A stretch of DNA of 64,000 bases from Lichenicoccus sp964247695 (GCA_964247695.1 CAXTVI010000023.1:11402-75401), one strand, 5' to 3'; positions 21,219 to 30,250 are shown, numbered from the stretch's first letter. Notes: generated by a model from the sequence alone, not told the origin. Numbers and translations are program-made.

Positions 21219-21734
21219 ATGGCAAGCACGGACGAAACCGAGATCACCGCCGTCATCTCGGTGCTGGTCGAGAACGAGGCCGGCGTGCTCGCGCGCGTGA
21301 TCGGCCTGTTCTCCGGCCGCGGCTACAACATCGAGAGCCTGACGGTGGCCCCGGTCGAGGACGGGCGCAACCGCAGCCGCATCAACATCGTGACCTCGGG
21401 CACGCCGATGATCATCGAGCAGATCAAGGCTCTGCTCGATCGCCTGGTGCCGGTGCATCGCGTAGCCGACCTCACCAAGGACGGACCGCACGTCGCCCGC
21501 GAGATGGCGCTGATCAAGGTGGTCTCGACCGGAGAGCTGCGCTCCGAGGCGCTGCGCATCGCGGACGCGTTCCGTGCGCGCCCGGTCGACACCACCACCG
21601 GCAGCTTCGTCTTTGAACTCACCGGCGCCACCGACAAGCTCGATGCCTTCATCGAGCTGATGCGCCCGCTCGGACTGGTCGAGATCTCGCGCACCGGGAT
21701 TGCCGCGATCGCACGCGGTCCGCATACCATCTGA
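21219..21734 (+). CDS. ilvH: Acetolactate synthase small (regulatory) subunit
   Basis: 171 residues. The N-terminal ACT domain (ISVLVENEAGVLARVIGLFSG) gives valine feedback control of IlvB; the C-terminal ALS_ss domain includes RTGIAAIARG at the end. Length is normal. Sits between ilvB (4-base gap) and ilvC (25-base gap). Confidence 0.96.
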   Translation: MASTDETEITAVISVLVENEAGVLARVIGLFSGRGYNIESLTVAPVEDGRNRSRINIVTSGTPMIIEQIKALLDRLVPVHRVADLTKDGPHVAREMALIKVVSTGELRSEALRIADAFRARPVDTTTGSFVFELTGATDKLDAFIELMRPLGLVEISRTGIAAIARGPHTI

Positions 21735-21759
21735 CTTTGGACAATAAGGAACAACGCCC

Positions 21760-22779
21760 ATGCGCGTGTACTACGACAGCGACGCCGACGTGAACCTGAT
21801 CAAGGGCCGCAAGGTCGCGATCATCGGCTACGGCAGCCAGGGGCATGCGCACGCCAACAACCTCAAGGATAGCGGCGTTACCCAACTCGTGGTGGCGCTG
21901 CGCCCGGGTTCCGCCGGCATTGCCAAGGCGCAAGCCGCCGGCCTGCGGGTGATGAGCCCGTCCGAGGCCGCCGCCTGGGCCGACGTGGTCATGGTGCTGA
22001 CGCCGGACGAACTGCAGGGCGACCTCTACGCCGAGCATCTGGCGCCCAACCTGAAGCAGGGTGCGGCGATCGCGTTCGCGCATGGCCTCGCGGTGCATTT
22101 CAGGGTCATCGAGCCGCGCCCGGACCTCGATGTCTTCATGATCGCGCCGAAGGGCCCGGGTCATACCGTGCGTTCGGAATACCAGCGCGGCGGCGGCGTG
22201 CCGTGCCTGGTCGCGGTGGCACAGGATCCGTCGGGGAACGCGCTGGAGATCGCGCTTTCGTATGCCAGCGCCGTCGGCGGCGGCCGCGCCGGCATCATCG
22301 AGACCAGCTTCCGCGAGGAATGCGAGACCGACCTGTTCGGCGAGCAGACCGTGCTGTGCGGCGGCCTGGTCGAGCTGATCCGGGCCGGCTTCGAGGTACT
22401 GGTGGAAGCGGGCTACGCCCCCGAAATGGCGTATTTCGAGTGCCTGCACGAGGTGAAGCTGATCGTGGACCTGATCTACGAGGGCGGCATCGCCAACATG
22501 AACTACTCGATCAGCAATACCGCCGAATACGGCGAGTATGTCACCGGGCCGCGCATCATCACCGCCGAGACCAAGGCCGAGATGAAGCGGGTGCTGCACG
22601 ACATCCAGAGCGGCACCTTCACCCGCAACTGGCTGCTCGAGAACAAGGTCGGCCAGGTCGGCTTCAAGGCCACACGCGCCCGCGCCAACCAGCACCAGAT
22701 CGAGGAGGTCGGCGAGAAGCTGCGCGCGATGATGCCCTGGATCGGCAAGAACCGGCTGGTGGACAAGACCCGGAACTGA
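21760..22779 (+). CDS. ilvC: Ketol-acid reductoisomerase
   Basis: 339 residues, class I (short) form. NADPH-binding GYGSQGHAHA lies near residue 25. The metal-binding/catalytic region includes APKGPGH, EETDLFGEQ-type text and HEVKLIVDL. Converts acetolactate to dihydroxyisovalerate. A GGAAC element lies upstream of ATG 21760. Last clear gene of the ilv operon. Confidence 0.97.
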   Translation: MRVYYDSDADVNLIKGRKVAIIGYGSQGHAHANNLKDSGVTQLVVALRPGSAGIAKAQAAGLRVMSPSEAAAWADVVMVLTPDELQGDLYAEHLAPNLKQGAAIAFAHGLAVHFRVIEPRPDLDVFMIAPKGPGHTVRSEYQRGGGVPCLVAVAQDPSGNALEIALSYASAVGGGRAGIIETSFREECETDLFGEQTVLCGGLVELIRAGFEVLVEAGYAPEMAYFECLHEVKLIVDLIYEGGIANMNYSISNTAEYGEYVTGPRIITAETKAEMKRVLHDIQSGTFTRNWLLENKVGQVGFKATRARANQHQIEEVGEKLRAMMPWIGKNRLVDKTRN

Positions 22780-22804
22780 TTGCACCGATTTGCGAGGGAA
22801 GCCG

Positions 22805-23219
22805 ATGCGACACGAGATCATCCCGAACTTGCGTTACGCGGACGCGGTCGCCGGCATCGACTTCCTCTGCAATGCCTTCGGCTTCGAGCGTCGAGCGGTG
22901 TCTCTCGCCGCAGAGGATGCCCCGGTCGTGCAGCACGCCCAGCTCACCTGGGCCGACCGCATGGTGATGGTAGCCAGCATCAATGACACCCAACACGCCT
23001 GGGCCACGAACATGAAGACGGTCGTCCAGGCCGGGGGCCACACGGTGGGGCTCTACCTCGTCGTGGCGGACGTGGACGCCCACGCGGATCAGGCGCCTCG
23101 TGCCGGAGCGGACATTATGCTGGGGCCGCAGGACCAGAGGTGGACGCGGATATTCCGCTCGCGATCCGGAAGGCGACATCTGGAGTTTCGGGAGCTACGA
23201 CCCCTGGTCCGACGCCTGA
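22805..23219 (+). pseudogene. Frameshifted VOC/glyoxalase-family gene
   Basis: From ATG 22805 the protein begins MRHEIIPNLRYADA and contains the VOC pattern VGLYLVVADVDAHADQA for about 118 residues. Around 23155-23163 the family ending changes frame: the original frame becomes nonsense, while the next frame reads DPEGDIWSFGSYDPW and stops at TGA 23217-23219. One extra base, or two lost from a CGCG run, near 23160 would account for it. If translated as is, the protein runs to 23332 with a foreign tail. Either a recent inactivation or a base-calling error. It follows ilvC by 25 bases but has no evident link to that pathway. Confidence 0.75.
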
Positions 23220-23247
23220 GCCAGGATCGCCGCAGGCTTCCCGGGTT

Positions 23248-23439
23248 TCAGCTGTCGAAACGCTCCGCAGCGTTGTTCTCCGACGTCGCGGCGGCCCGTG
23301 CCTCCGGGGTTTCGTCGCGCACGATGCGGTAGCCGGCGCGGCTCAGCGAGCGAATGCCCAGCAGGTCGAGACCCGGCACGGCATCGCGTATCGCCATCAG
23401 GTCCTCATGGCTCAGGTGCGCGGTCATGATGTCGGGCAT
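23248..23439 (-). CDS. Small unknown protein
   Basis: 63 residues from ATG 23439, starting MPDIMTAHLSHEDL, then a mixed helical segment with LDLLGIRSLSRAGYRIV and an Ala/Asn/Glu-rich tail. No family recognised and no signal peptide. It lies just downstream of cobC on the same strand (85-base gap). The region between the VOC gene and cobC has no better coding candidate, and codon use looks like that of its neighbours. Plausible but not certain. Confidence 0.4.
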   Translation of the reverse strand: MPDIMTAHLSHEDLMAIRDAVPGLDLLGIRSLSRAGYRIVRDETPEARAAATSENNAAERFDS

Positions 23440-23524
23440 TGACGAGATCCGTTCGATCCGGGGGTGTTCGCGTCCGGTCAGCCAACAACGAGGCCGGGCG
23501 GAAAGCGTTGCACGACGTTTGCGA

Positions 23525-24547
23525 TCAGGGCAACGGGGCGCTTCGCAGGGCTGCCTCGAGGCGCGCCCAGGCCTCAGCTTCACCCGGCAGCCCGAACCGC
23601 AGCAGGCCCGGATCGTGGTCGAAACGGCGGACCAGCAGCCCGGCCTCCCCCAGATGCCGGTGCAGCGCCGAGGCCCTCGAACTGCCATAGAGCCGGAACA
23701 AGGCGGTCCCGCCGTGGCACCGAAGCCCGTGCCGCTGCAGCAGCCGGTCCAGATCGGCGCCGGCTCGACGCAGCCGGTCCGCCATCGCCGCGCGCCAGGC
23801 GGGGTCCGCAAGCGCCAGGCAGCCTGCCTGTATCGCAACCCCGCTGATCGCCCACGGGCCGAAGGCGTTGCGCAACCGTGCGGCGCGTTCCGGCGAAGCG
23901 AGCACGAAGCCAAGCCGCACTCCCGCCAGGCCGTAGCTCTTGCCGAACGAGCGCAGCACCAGCAGGCCCGGATGCGGCAGGCTGCTGCCGAGCCCGGCCA
24001 GGTCCGGCTCGAGATCCACGAAGGCCTCGTCGCAGACCAGCATGCCGCCGTGGCTGGCCTGCTCCGCCGCCAATTCGAGCAACCGGCCTACAGGCAGTCG
24101 CCTGCCGTCCGGGTTGTTCGGGTTGCACAGGATCGCCGCGGTGCCGGGCTGCAGCGCCCATTGCGTGAAGGCCTCGATGCCGTACGCTGCCTCGACCGGC
24201 AGGCCGGCATTCTCCCAGGCGGCCCGGTGCTCGGCATAGGTCGGCTCCAGGACGACCGCGCGCCGGCACCCTAGCAGGGCGGGCAGCAGGCTGATCGCGA
24301 TCTGCGTCCCGGGGGTGGCGACGACCATGCCCGGGTCCGCGACCCCGTAGGCAGCAGCGGCCACTGCCTGCAGCCGCAGGATGTCCTCGGCTTCCGGCAG
24401 CCGCGCCAGGGCGTCGGTCGCGATCGGCCCGACCGGGTAGGCGTGCGGGTTGATCCCGGTCGAGAGGTCGATGAACGGCTCCGGCGCCGACGGAAACAGC
24501 CGGCGCGCCTCGATCAGCCGGCCGCCATGTGCGATGCCCGATCGCAT
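23525..24547 (-). CDS. cobC: Threonine-phosphate decarboxylase of cobalamin synthesis
   Basis: 340 residues from ATG 24547 (a start at 24622 would add 25 residues that do not look conserved). PLP enzyme of the aminotransferase fold (CobC in Pseudomonas denitrificans naming, CobD in Salmonella) that makes (R)-1-amino-2-propanol phosphate for the cobalamin side arm. The N-terminus has IAHGG and FIDLSTGINP, CNPNNPDGR lies mid-protein, and the PLP lysine is in SFGKSYGLAG. It diverges from cbiB, whose product uses its product; the two start codons overlap on opposite strands. Confidence 0.92.
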   Translation of the reverse strand: MRSGIAHGGRLIEARRLFPSAPEPFIDLSTGINPHAYPVGPIATDALARLPEAEDILRLQAVAAAAYGVADPGMVVATPGTQIAISLLPALLGCRRAVVLEPTYAEHRAAWENAGLPVEAAYGIEAFTQWALQPGTAAILCNPNNPDGRRLPVGRLLELAAEQASHGGMLVCDEAFVDLEPDLAGLGSSLPHPGLLVLRSFGKSYGLAGVRLGFVLASPERAARLRNAFGPWAISGVAIQAGCLALADPAWRAAMADRLRRAGADLDRLLQRHGLRCHGGTALFRLYGSSRASALHRHLGEAGLLVRRFDHDPGLLRFGLPGEAEAWARLEAALRSAPLP

Positions 24548-25541
24548 GCCGAACGCAGGAGTCGTGACCACCGCCAGACTTGCATTGGAGATAGCGCTCT
24601 GCGGGCTGGTGATCGAAGGCATCCTTGGCTACCCGGCCCTGCTGTTCCGCCTGTGGCGCCATCCGGTGGTCTGGATCGGCACCTTGATCGGCTGGCTGGA
24701 CGGCAGGCTGAACCGGGACAGCTTGCCGGATGCAAGGCGCCGGCTCAACGGCGTCGCTGCCCTGCTGCTGGTGGCCGGCATCCCGGCGCTCGCGGCAGGG
24801 CTGGGGCAGGCGCTGGTCCTGCACTGGCTGCCGCGTCCGGCAGCCGTGCTGCTGTGCGCCGCGGTCGCCAGCACCCTGCTGGCCCAGCGTAGCCTGCACA
24901 GCCACGTGCGGGCCGTCGCGGACGCACTCGAGGCGGATGGCCTGGCGGGCGGCCGCGCGGCGGTGTCGCACATCGTCGGGCGCGACCCGGCGAGCCTGGA
25001 CGAGCCGGCGGTGGTGCGGGCCGCGATCGAGAGCCTGGCCGAGAACTTCTCCGACGGCATCACCGCTCCCCTGCTCTGGTGCGCGCTCCTCGGCCTGCCG
25101 GGCATCGCCGCCTACAAGGCGATCAACACCGCCGACAGCATGATCGGCCATCTGAGCCCGCGTCATTGCGCCTTCGGCTGGGCCTCGGCGCGGTTGGACG
25201 ATGCGGCGAACCTGCCGGCCGCCCGGCTCGCCGCATTATGGATCGCCCTGGGCACGCCCGGACGCCTCCGGGCGTGCTGGCGTATCGTGTGGCGCGATGC
25301 CGGGCTGCATCGCTCGCCGAATGCCGGCTGGCCGGAAGCGGCGATGGCCGCCTGCCTCGGCATCCGCCTCGCCGGGCCGCGCGACTATGCCGACGGGCGC
25401 GTCGAGGATCCGTGGCTCGGCGACGGCGACCGGCCGGCCCGCCTCGCCGACCTGCGGCGCGCGCTGGTGCTGTACCGGCGCGCCTGCGTGATCCAGCTGC
25501 TCGCCACCTCCGTCTTGCTCGCGATCGTGGCGCTCGCTTGA
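24546..25541 (+). CDS. cbiB: Adenosylcobinamide-phosphate synthase
   Basis: 331 residues if ATG 24546 is used, 325 from GTG 24564 (neither has an ideal ribosome site). Inner-membrane enzyme (CbiB/CobD) that joins adenosylcobyric acid to aminopropanol phosphate. It has several hydrophobic segments, including near residues 10-30 and 65-95 and at the C-terminus. Family motifs ENFSDGITAPL, AYKAINTADSMIGH and the WLGDG region are present. It diverges from cobC and precedes bluB by 32 bases. Confidence 0.92.
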   Translation: MPNAGVVTTARLALEIALCGLVIEGILGYPALLFRLWRHPVVWIGTLIGWLDGRLNRDSLPDARRRLNGVAALLLVAGIPALAAGLGQALVLHWLPRPAAVLLCAAVASTLLAQRSLHSHVRAVADALEADGLAGGRAAVSHIVGRDPASLDEPAVVRAAIESLAENFSDGITAPLLWCALLGLPGIAAYKAINTADSMIGHLSPRHCAFGWASARLDDAANLPAARLAALWIALGTPGRLRACWRIVWRDAGLHRSPNAGWPEAAMAACLGIRLAGPRDYADGRVEDPWLGDGDRPARLADLRRALVLYRRACVIQLLATSVLLAIVALA

Positions 25542-25573
25542 CCGGCACCGGAAAGCCGCCTTGTCTCGCCTGC

Positions 25574-26221
25574 ATGCCCCGGCCTCCTCCACCGCCTTTC
25601 GATGCCGGGTTCCGCCGGCACCTGCACACGCTGTTCTGCTGGCGGCGCGACGTCCGGCATTTCCGCACCGATCCACTGCCCGAAACCCTGCAGTCCCGGC
25701 TACTGGCGAGCTGTGCGCTGGCGCCCTCGGTCGGGCTGAGCGAGCCCTGGCGGCTGGTTGTCGTCGACGATCCGGACCGGCGTCGGGCGATCCGGCGCAA
25801 TTTCCTCGCCAGCAACAACCTCGCGCAACAGGCCGTGCAGGAGAGCCGGGCGCAGGACTATGCCAGGCTCAAGCTCGCCGGACTCGACCAGGCCCCCTGG
25901 CACCTCGCGGTGTTCTGCGAGTCCGATCCCGTGCAGGGCGGCGGTCTCGGACGGCAGACCATGCCCGAGACGCTCGCCTTTTCCGCCGTCATGGCGATCC
26001 ACACGCTCTGGCTGGCGGCGCGCGCGGAAGGTGTCGGCCTCGGCTGGGTGTCGATCCTTGATGCCGGGGCCATGAACGGCATCCTGGATCTGCCGACGGA
26101 TTGGCGCTTCATCGCCTATCTCTGCCTGGGCTACCCGGCGGCGGCGGACGACGTGCCGGAACTCGAGCGGGCGGGCTGGGAAGTGCGCGGTGCCGCGGGG
26201 ACGGCAATCGTGCAGCGATAG
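25574..26221 (+). CDS. bluB: 5,6-dimethylbenzimidazole synthase
   Basis: 215 residues from ATG 25574. Flavin-destructase of the nitroreductase fold that cleaves FMNH2 to form the lower ligand of vitamin B12. The opening CWRRDVRHFRTDP and the ASCALAPSVGLSEPWRLVVV block are BluB signatures, and the late WVSILD and CLGYP motifs fit. It follows cbiB by 32 bases. Its presence implies the organism can make true cobalamin rather than a pseudocobalamin. Confidence 0.94.
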   Translation: MPRPPPPPFDAGFRRHLHTLFCWRRDVRHFRTDPLPETLQSRLLASCALAPSVGLSEPWRLVVVDDPDRRRAIRRNFLASNNLAQQAVQESRAQDYARLKLAGLDQAPWHLAVFCESDPVQGGGLGRQTMPETLAFSAVMAIHTLWLAARAEGVGLGWVSILDAGAMNGILDLPTDWRFIAYLCLGYPAAADDVPELERAGWEVRGAAGTAIVQR

Positions 26222-26233
26222 GGTATCGTTGCG

Positions 26234-26258
26234 CCGAAGTGACAGCGCGGCACTTCGG
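26234..26258 (+). terminator. Possible hairpin terminator after bluB
   Basis: CCGAAGTG and CACTTCGG can pair in an eight-base stem with a nine-base loop, 13 bases after the bluB stop. There is no T run behind it, so it may be a weak or factor-assisted terminator separating bluB from the sugar ABC operon. Confidence 0.35.
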
Positions 26259-26307
26259 GTCTAGTCAGGGATGAAGGTCGAACGACCACGCACGGGGAGG
26301 AAACAAG

Positions 26308-27291
26308 ATGCAACGACGGTCTTTTGTCGGTGGTATTGGCGCGGCCGCTCTGGCGGCGTCGCTCGCGGCAGGCAGGTCGAGGGCGGCCGGTCGAGAATAC
26401 ACCGTGGCGCTGGTTCCGGGCCTGACCACGGACGCCTTCTACATCACCATGCACCGCGGCGCCGCGGCGGCCGCCCGCGCTCTGGGCGTCAAGCTGGTGT
26501 TCCAGGGCGCGCCGGCCTTCAATCCGGTGCAGCAGGTCCCGGTGCTGGATGCGGTGCTCGCCCGTCGCCCCGACGTGCTGCTGATCGCGCCCACCGACAA
26601 GACGCAGCTCATCGTGCCGCTGCGCAATGCGTTCACGTCGGGCGTGCCGGTGATCACGGTGGACACCTATATCGGCACCGGCGTGTACCAGACCGGCAGC
26701 GGCAACGCCGACTTCCCGCTCTCCTATATCGCCTCGAACAACGCGCTCGGTGGCGCGATCGCCGCCCGCGCGCTGGCACGCGCGATCGGCGACCGTGGCA
26801 AGGTGTATGTCTCCAACATCGAAGCCGGCGTCTCCACCACCGACCAGCGCGAGGCCGGCTTCAAGGAGGAGATGGCCAAGCATCCCAACATCACCGTGCT
26901 GTCGACGCAGTTCAACGACGACGACGCCAACAAGGCGGCCTCGCAGGCGCAATCGGTGCTGGCCCGGCATTCCGACCTCGTCGGCGTGTTCGGCACCAAC
27001 CTGTTCTCGGCCATGGGCGCCGGCAACGGAATCCAGCAGGGCGGCAGCGCCGGCAAGGTGAAGGTGGTCGCGTTCGATGCGCCGCAATCCATCGTCGGCA
27101 ACCTCAAGAGCGGCCTGGTCGACATCGCGATCGCGCAGCATCCGGCGGAGATCGGCTGGTTCGGCGTGGCGGCGGCGTATGCGCACCTGACCGGGCAGTC
27201 GATCCCGCCGGCGATCGCCACGGGCTTCACCATCATCGACAAGGCCAACGTCGACGATCCGGCCACCAAGCAATATCTCTACTCGGAATGA
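26308..27291 (+). CDS. Sugar ABC transporter periplasmic binding protein
   Basis: 327 residues. RbsB-type (periplasmic binding protein 4 fold) sugar receptor. The N-terminus MQRRSFVGGIGAAAL carries a twin-arginine-like RRSF signal followed by a hydrophobic stretch, with probable cleavage after ASLAAG or slightly later. The mature part has LLIAPTDKTQL, VITVDTYIG and a late DKANVDDP. A GGGGAGGAAA ribosome site precedes ATG 26308. First gene of a binding protein-permease-ATPase set with four-base overlaps. The layout matches fructose-type frcBCA systems, but the ligand cannot be read from sequence. Confidence 0.88.
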   Translation: MQRRSFVGGIGAAALAASLAAGRSRAAGREYTVALVPGLTTDAFYITMHRGAAAAARALGVKLVFQGAPAFNPVQQVPVLDAVLARRPDVLLIAPTDKTQLIVPLRNAFTSGVPVITVDTYIGTGVYQTGSGNADFPLSYIASNNALGGAIAARALARAIGDRGKVYVSNIEAGVSTTDQREAGFKEEMAKHPNITVLSTQFNDDDANKAASQAQSVLARHSDLVGVFGTNLFSAMGAGNGIQQGGSAGKVKVVAFDAPQSIVGNLKSGLVDIAIAQHPAEIGWFGVAAAYAHLTGQSIPPAIATGFTIIDKANVDDPATKQYLYSE

Positions 27292-28313
27292 GCACAACGG
27301 GTGCCGCGGCAGGCGGATCGCGGCGCAATGTCCTCGCGATCCTCGCCGCCGGCCGGGCCTGGCTGTTCCTGCTTGTGCTGCTGGTCGTCTTCGAGATCTG
27401 GTCTCGCGCGGCCTATGGCGGCAGCTTCGTGTTCAACACCTTCAACCTGCGCTCGGTGGCGGTGTTCGCGGTGGCGCCGGTGCTGCTCGGCCTCGGCCAG
27501 ACCCTGGTCATCATCTCGGGCGGCATCGATCTATCGGTCGGCTTCACCATGGGGCTGGCCGCGGTTGTATCGGCGCATGTCGCCAACAGCGTGGGTGCGG
27601 CCGCCGGCGCGCCGGCGGGGCTGGCAGCGGGCATCGTGGCCGCCCTGCTTGCGGTCATGCTGCCCGGCTGGATCAACGGCCTGCTGATCGCGCGCCTGCG
27701 TGTGCCGCCGTTCATCGGCACGCTTGGCATGTACGGGGTCGCGCGGGGCGCGGCCTACCTGATCGCCGGCGGCACCACGGTTCCGGTCGAGAACGCGTGG
27801 CTGAACTGGCTCGGCAACGGCACCATCGCCGGCATCCCGGTGGTGGTGGTGGTGGCACTCGTGGTGGTGCTGGTGGTGCACTACCTGCTGTCCGAGAGCC
27901 TGTTCGGGCAATACACCTATGCGATCGGCGGCAACCGGGCGGCGACGCTGCGCGCCGGCGTCAATGTCTCGCGGGTCACCATCCTGCTCTACATGCTTTC
28001 GGCGCTGACCGCGGGCATCGACGGCATCCTCTATACCGGGCGCTTCGCCGCAGGCGCCCCGCAGGCCGGCGAGCCGCTGCTGCTCGACAGCATCGCCGCG
28101 GTGGTGATCGGCGGCGCCAGCCTGTTCGGCGGCTCCGGCACCGTCACCGGCACCATCATCGGCGCGCTGATCATCGCGGTGATCCAGTACGGGCTGGTGT
28201 TCCTCGATGTCGAGCCGTTCTGGCAGTTCATCGCGGTCGGCATGGTGATCATCATCTCGGTGCTGGTCGACCAGAGCCAGCGCCGGTTCGGCGGCGGCCG
28301 CCAGGAAGAATGA
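27288..28313 (+). CDS. Ribose/fructose-type ABC transporter permease
   Basis: 341 residues. RbsC-family inner-membrane permease with about eight to ten hydrophobic segments. Family motifs are LVIISGGIDLSVG near residue 75, RVPPFIGTLGM, AIGGNRAATLRAGV and IGGASLFGGSGTVTGTIIGAL. It starts inside the binding-protein stop (ATGA) and ends overlapping the ATPase start (ATGA), so the three genes are translationally coupled. Confidence 0.93.
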   Translation: MSTTGAAAGGSRRNVLAILAAGRAWLFLLVLLVVFEIWSRAAYGGSFVFNTFNLRSVAVFAVAPVLLGLGQTLVIISGGIDLSVGFTMGLAAVVSAHVANSVGAAAGAPAGLAAGIVAALLAVMLPGWINGLLIARLRVPPFIGTLGMYGVARGAAYLIAGGTTVPVENAWLNWLGNGTIAGIPVVVVVALVVVLVVHYLLSESLFGQYTYAIGGNRAATLRAGVNVSRVTILLYMLSALTAGIDGILYTGRFAAGAPQAGEPLLLDSIAAVVIGGASLFGGSGTVTGTIIGALIIAVIQYGLVFLDVEPFWQFIAVGMVIIISVLVDQSQRRFGGGRQEE

Positions 28314-29068
28314 GTGCCATGAGTGACATGCTTGCGGACCCGGTGCTGGAAACGAGGGGATTGTCCAAGCGCTTCGGCGGCGTGCATGCGCTGGAGCGGG
28401 TGGATTTCACGCTACGCGCCGGCGAGGTGGTGGCGCTCGCCGGCGACAACGGCGCCGGCAAGTCCACCTTCACCAAGATCATCTCCGGCGTGTTCCAGCC
28501 GAGCGAGGGCGAGATCCGCTATTGCGGGAAGATCGTGACCTTCGACGGCCCGCAGGGGGCGCGCACGCAGGGCATCGAGACGATCTACCAGGACCTGGCC
28601 CTTGCCGATAACCTCGATATCGGCGGCAACGTCTTCCTGGGCCGCGAACTCAGGACCCGCTTCCTCGGCCTGCCGCGCATCGATCGGAAACGGATGCGCG
28701 AGGAGGCGGCAAAGGCGCTCGCAGTGCTCGACGTGCACCTGCACCAGCTCGACCGTCCGGTGCGCGCGCTGTCCGGCGGGCAGCGCCAGGCGGTGGCGAT
28801 CGGGCGCGCGATCTACTGGGACGCCCGCGTGCTGATCATGGACGAGCCGACGGCAGCACTCGGGGTGCCGGAGCAGCGCCGGGTGATGGAGCTGATACGC
28901 GGCCTGCGCGACAAGGGCATCGGCGTTATCTTCATCTCGCACAATCTTGCCGACATGTTTGCCGTCAGCGACCGCATCGTCGTGCTCAGGCGCGGCATCG
29001 TTGCCGGCGAGCGGCAGGTGGGCGCCGTCGATCCGGAGGAGATCGTGCGCATGATGGTGGGACGCTAG
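28310..29068 (+). CDS. Single-domain sugar ABC transporter ATPase
   Basis: 252 residues with one ABC cassette: Walker A GDNGAGKST, signature LSGGQRQ, Walker B VLIMDEPTAAL and H-loop FISHN. RbsA/MglA partners of RbsC-like permeases usually carry two cassettes (about 500 residues). The single-cassette form is known from FrcA, and the gene order here also matches frcBCA. Two copies would form the dimer. ATG 28310 overlaps the permease stop; ATG 28319 is an alternative. Confidence 0.9.
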   Translation: MSAMSDMLADPVLETRGLSKRFGGVHALERVDFTLRAGEVVALAGDNGAGKSTFTKIISGVFQPSEGEIRYCGKIVTFDGPQGARTQGIETIYQDLALADNLDIGGNVFLGRELRTRFLGLPRIDRKRMREEAAKALAVLDVHLHQLDRPVRALSGGQRQAVAIGRAIYWDARVLIMDEPTAALGVPEQRRVMELIRGLRDKGIGVIFISHNLADMFAVSDRIVVLRRGIVAGERQVGAVDPEEIVRMMVGR

Positions 29069-29071
29069 CAG

Positions 29072-29551
29072 ATGTCGCTCTATGACCGTTTCGAGCACGC
29101 CATCATGCTGGTGCTTACGGCAGCGGTGGTCGTGCTGGTGGCGCTCGCCACGGTGCATCTGGTCGCCGCCATCGCGATGACGCTGATCGACGACCGGCTC
29201 AACCCGGCCGACCCAGCCACCTTCCAGCGCGTGTTCGGGATGTTCTTCACGGTGGTCATCGGGCTCGAGTTCAAGCACTCGCTGGTCACCACGGGCGGCC
29301 TGGAAAGCGTGGTGCGGGCGCGGTCGATCATCCTGATCGGCATGCTGGCGACGGTCCGCAAGTTCATCGTGCTCGACCTCGGCACCGTCGACGCGCTGGA
29401 GCTGTTCGCGATCGCCGCCGCCGTGCTGTCGCTGGGCGTGGTCTACTGGCTGGTGCGCGACCAGGACGGCAAGATTGCCGTCATGAAGGCGGCCAGGCGC
29501 GAGCGGTCAGAGCTGGCGCCGTCGCTCGAGGAGCATGTCCGCCACCCCTGA
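29072..29551 (+). CDS. PsiE-like membrane protein
   Basis: 159 residues with four predicted membrane helices (about 10-35, 55-75, 85-105 and 115-135) and conserved IGLEFKHSL and KFIVLD text of the phosphate-starvation-inducible PsiE family. Function unknown. It starts three bases after the ABC ATPase stop and is probably the fourth gene of that operon. Its last 45 bases overlap the convergent haloacid dehalogenase gene. Confidence 0.8.
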   Translation: MSLYDRFEHAIMLVLTAAVVVLVALATVHLVAAIAMTLIDDRLNPADPATFQRVFGMFFTVVIGLEFKHSLVTTGGLESVVRARSIILIGMLATVRKFIVLDLGTVDALELFAIAAAVLSLGVVYWLVRDQDGKIAVMKAARRERSELAPSLEEHVRHP

Positions 29552-30205
29552 CAGGTCGGCCGCCACGATGTCGGGTTGCGGCACGCCTTGCACCGGCAGG
29601 ACTGCGTTTCCCGGACGCGTCACCAGCGCCGCCATGCAGCCGGCAGCCTGCGCGCCGAGCGTATCCCAGGGGTGGGCAGCGACCAGGCACATCTCGCCCG
29701 GCGGCACGCCGAGCGCGTCAGCGACGTGGGCGTACGTCTCCGGCGCCGGCTTGAACCGGCGCACGCTGTCGACGCTGAACATGCGCTCGAAATAGCTGTC
29801 GAGGCCGGTGCGCTGCAGCGGACCGCCCTGCGGATCGGGTGCCGAGTTGCTCAGCGTCACCAGCCGGAACCCGGCATCGCGCAGCCTTTGCAGCGCCGGC
29901 ACGACATCGGGATGCGGAAGCATGTCGCGCATGCGCGTGCGCAATTCATTGATGTCGAACTCCTCGACGGCCACGCCCCGCGTCTGGCCCATCATGCGCA
30001 GCGTGCCGACACCAAGCTGGGCGAACGGCGCGTAGAGCCCGGCCAGCGTGAGCGACTGCGAATACAGCAGCAGCTGGGCGAACCACTCGTGCATGGCGCG
30101 CGCCTCTCCGAACAGGCGCAGGAACAGCGGCTCAAGCCCCGCCATGTCCAGCAGGGTCTCGTTGACGTCGAAGACGATCACGACAGGATTGTTCTGGAGG
30201 GTCAT
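29507..30205 (-). CDS. (S)-2-haloacid dehalogenase, type II
   Basis: 232 residues. HAD-superfamily enzyme that replaces the halogen of 2-haloacids with hydroxyl. Nucleophile aspartate in VIVFDVNETLLD near residue 12, LVTLSNSA near 118, KPAPETY near 152 and the late AAHPWDTLGA, all as in type II L-2-haloacid dehalogenases. No export signal. It is transcribed towards the PsiE-like gene. Natural substrates may be small halogenated or phosphorylated acids. Confidence 0.85.
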   Translation of the reverse strand: MTLQNNPVVIVFDVNETLLDMAGLEPLFLRLFGEARAMHEWFAQLLLYSQSLTLAGLYAPFAQLGVGTLRMMGQTRGVAVEEFDINELRTRMRDMLPHPDVVPALQRLRDAGFRLVTLSNSAPDPQGGPLQRTGLDSYFERMFSVDSVRRFKPAPETYAHVADALGVPPGEMCLVAAHPWDTLGAQAAGCMAALVTRPGNAVLPVQGVPQPDIVAADLSGVADMLLERRRQL

Positions 30206-30250
30206 TGCAGGCTCCTCGAGGATAGCTCGATCGCTCTATCGCCTGCTGTA

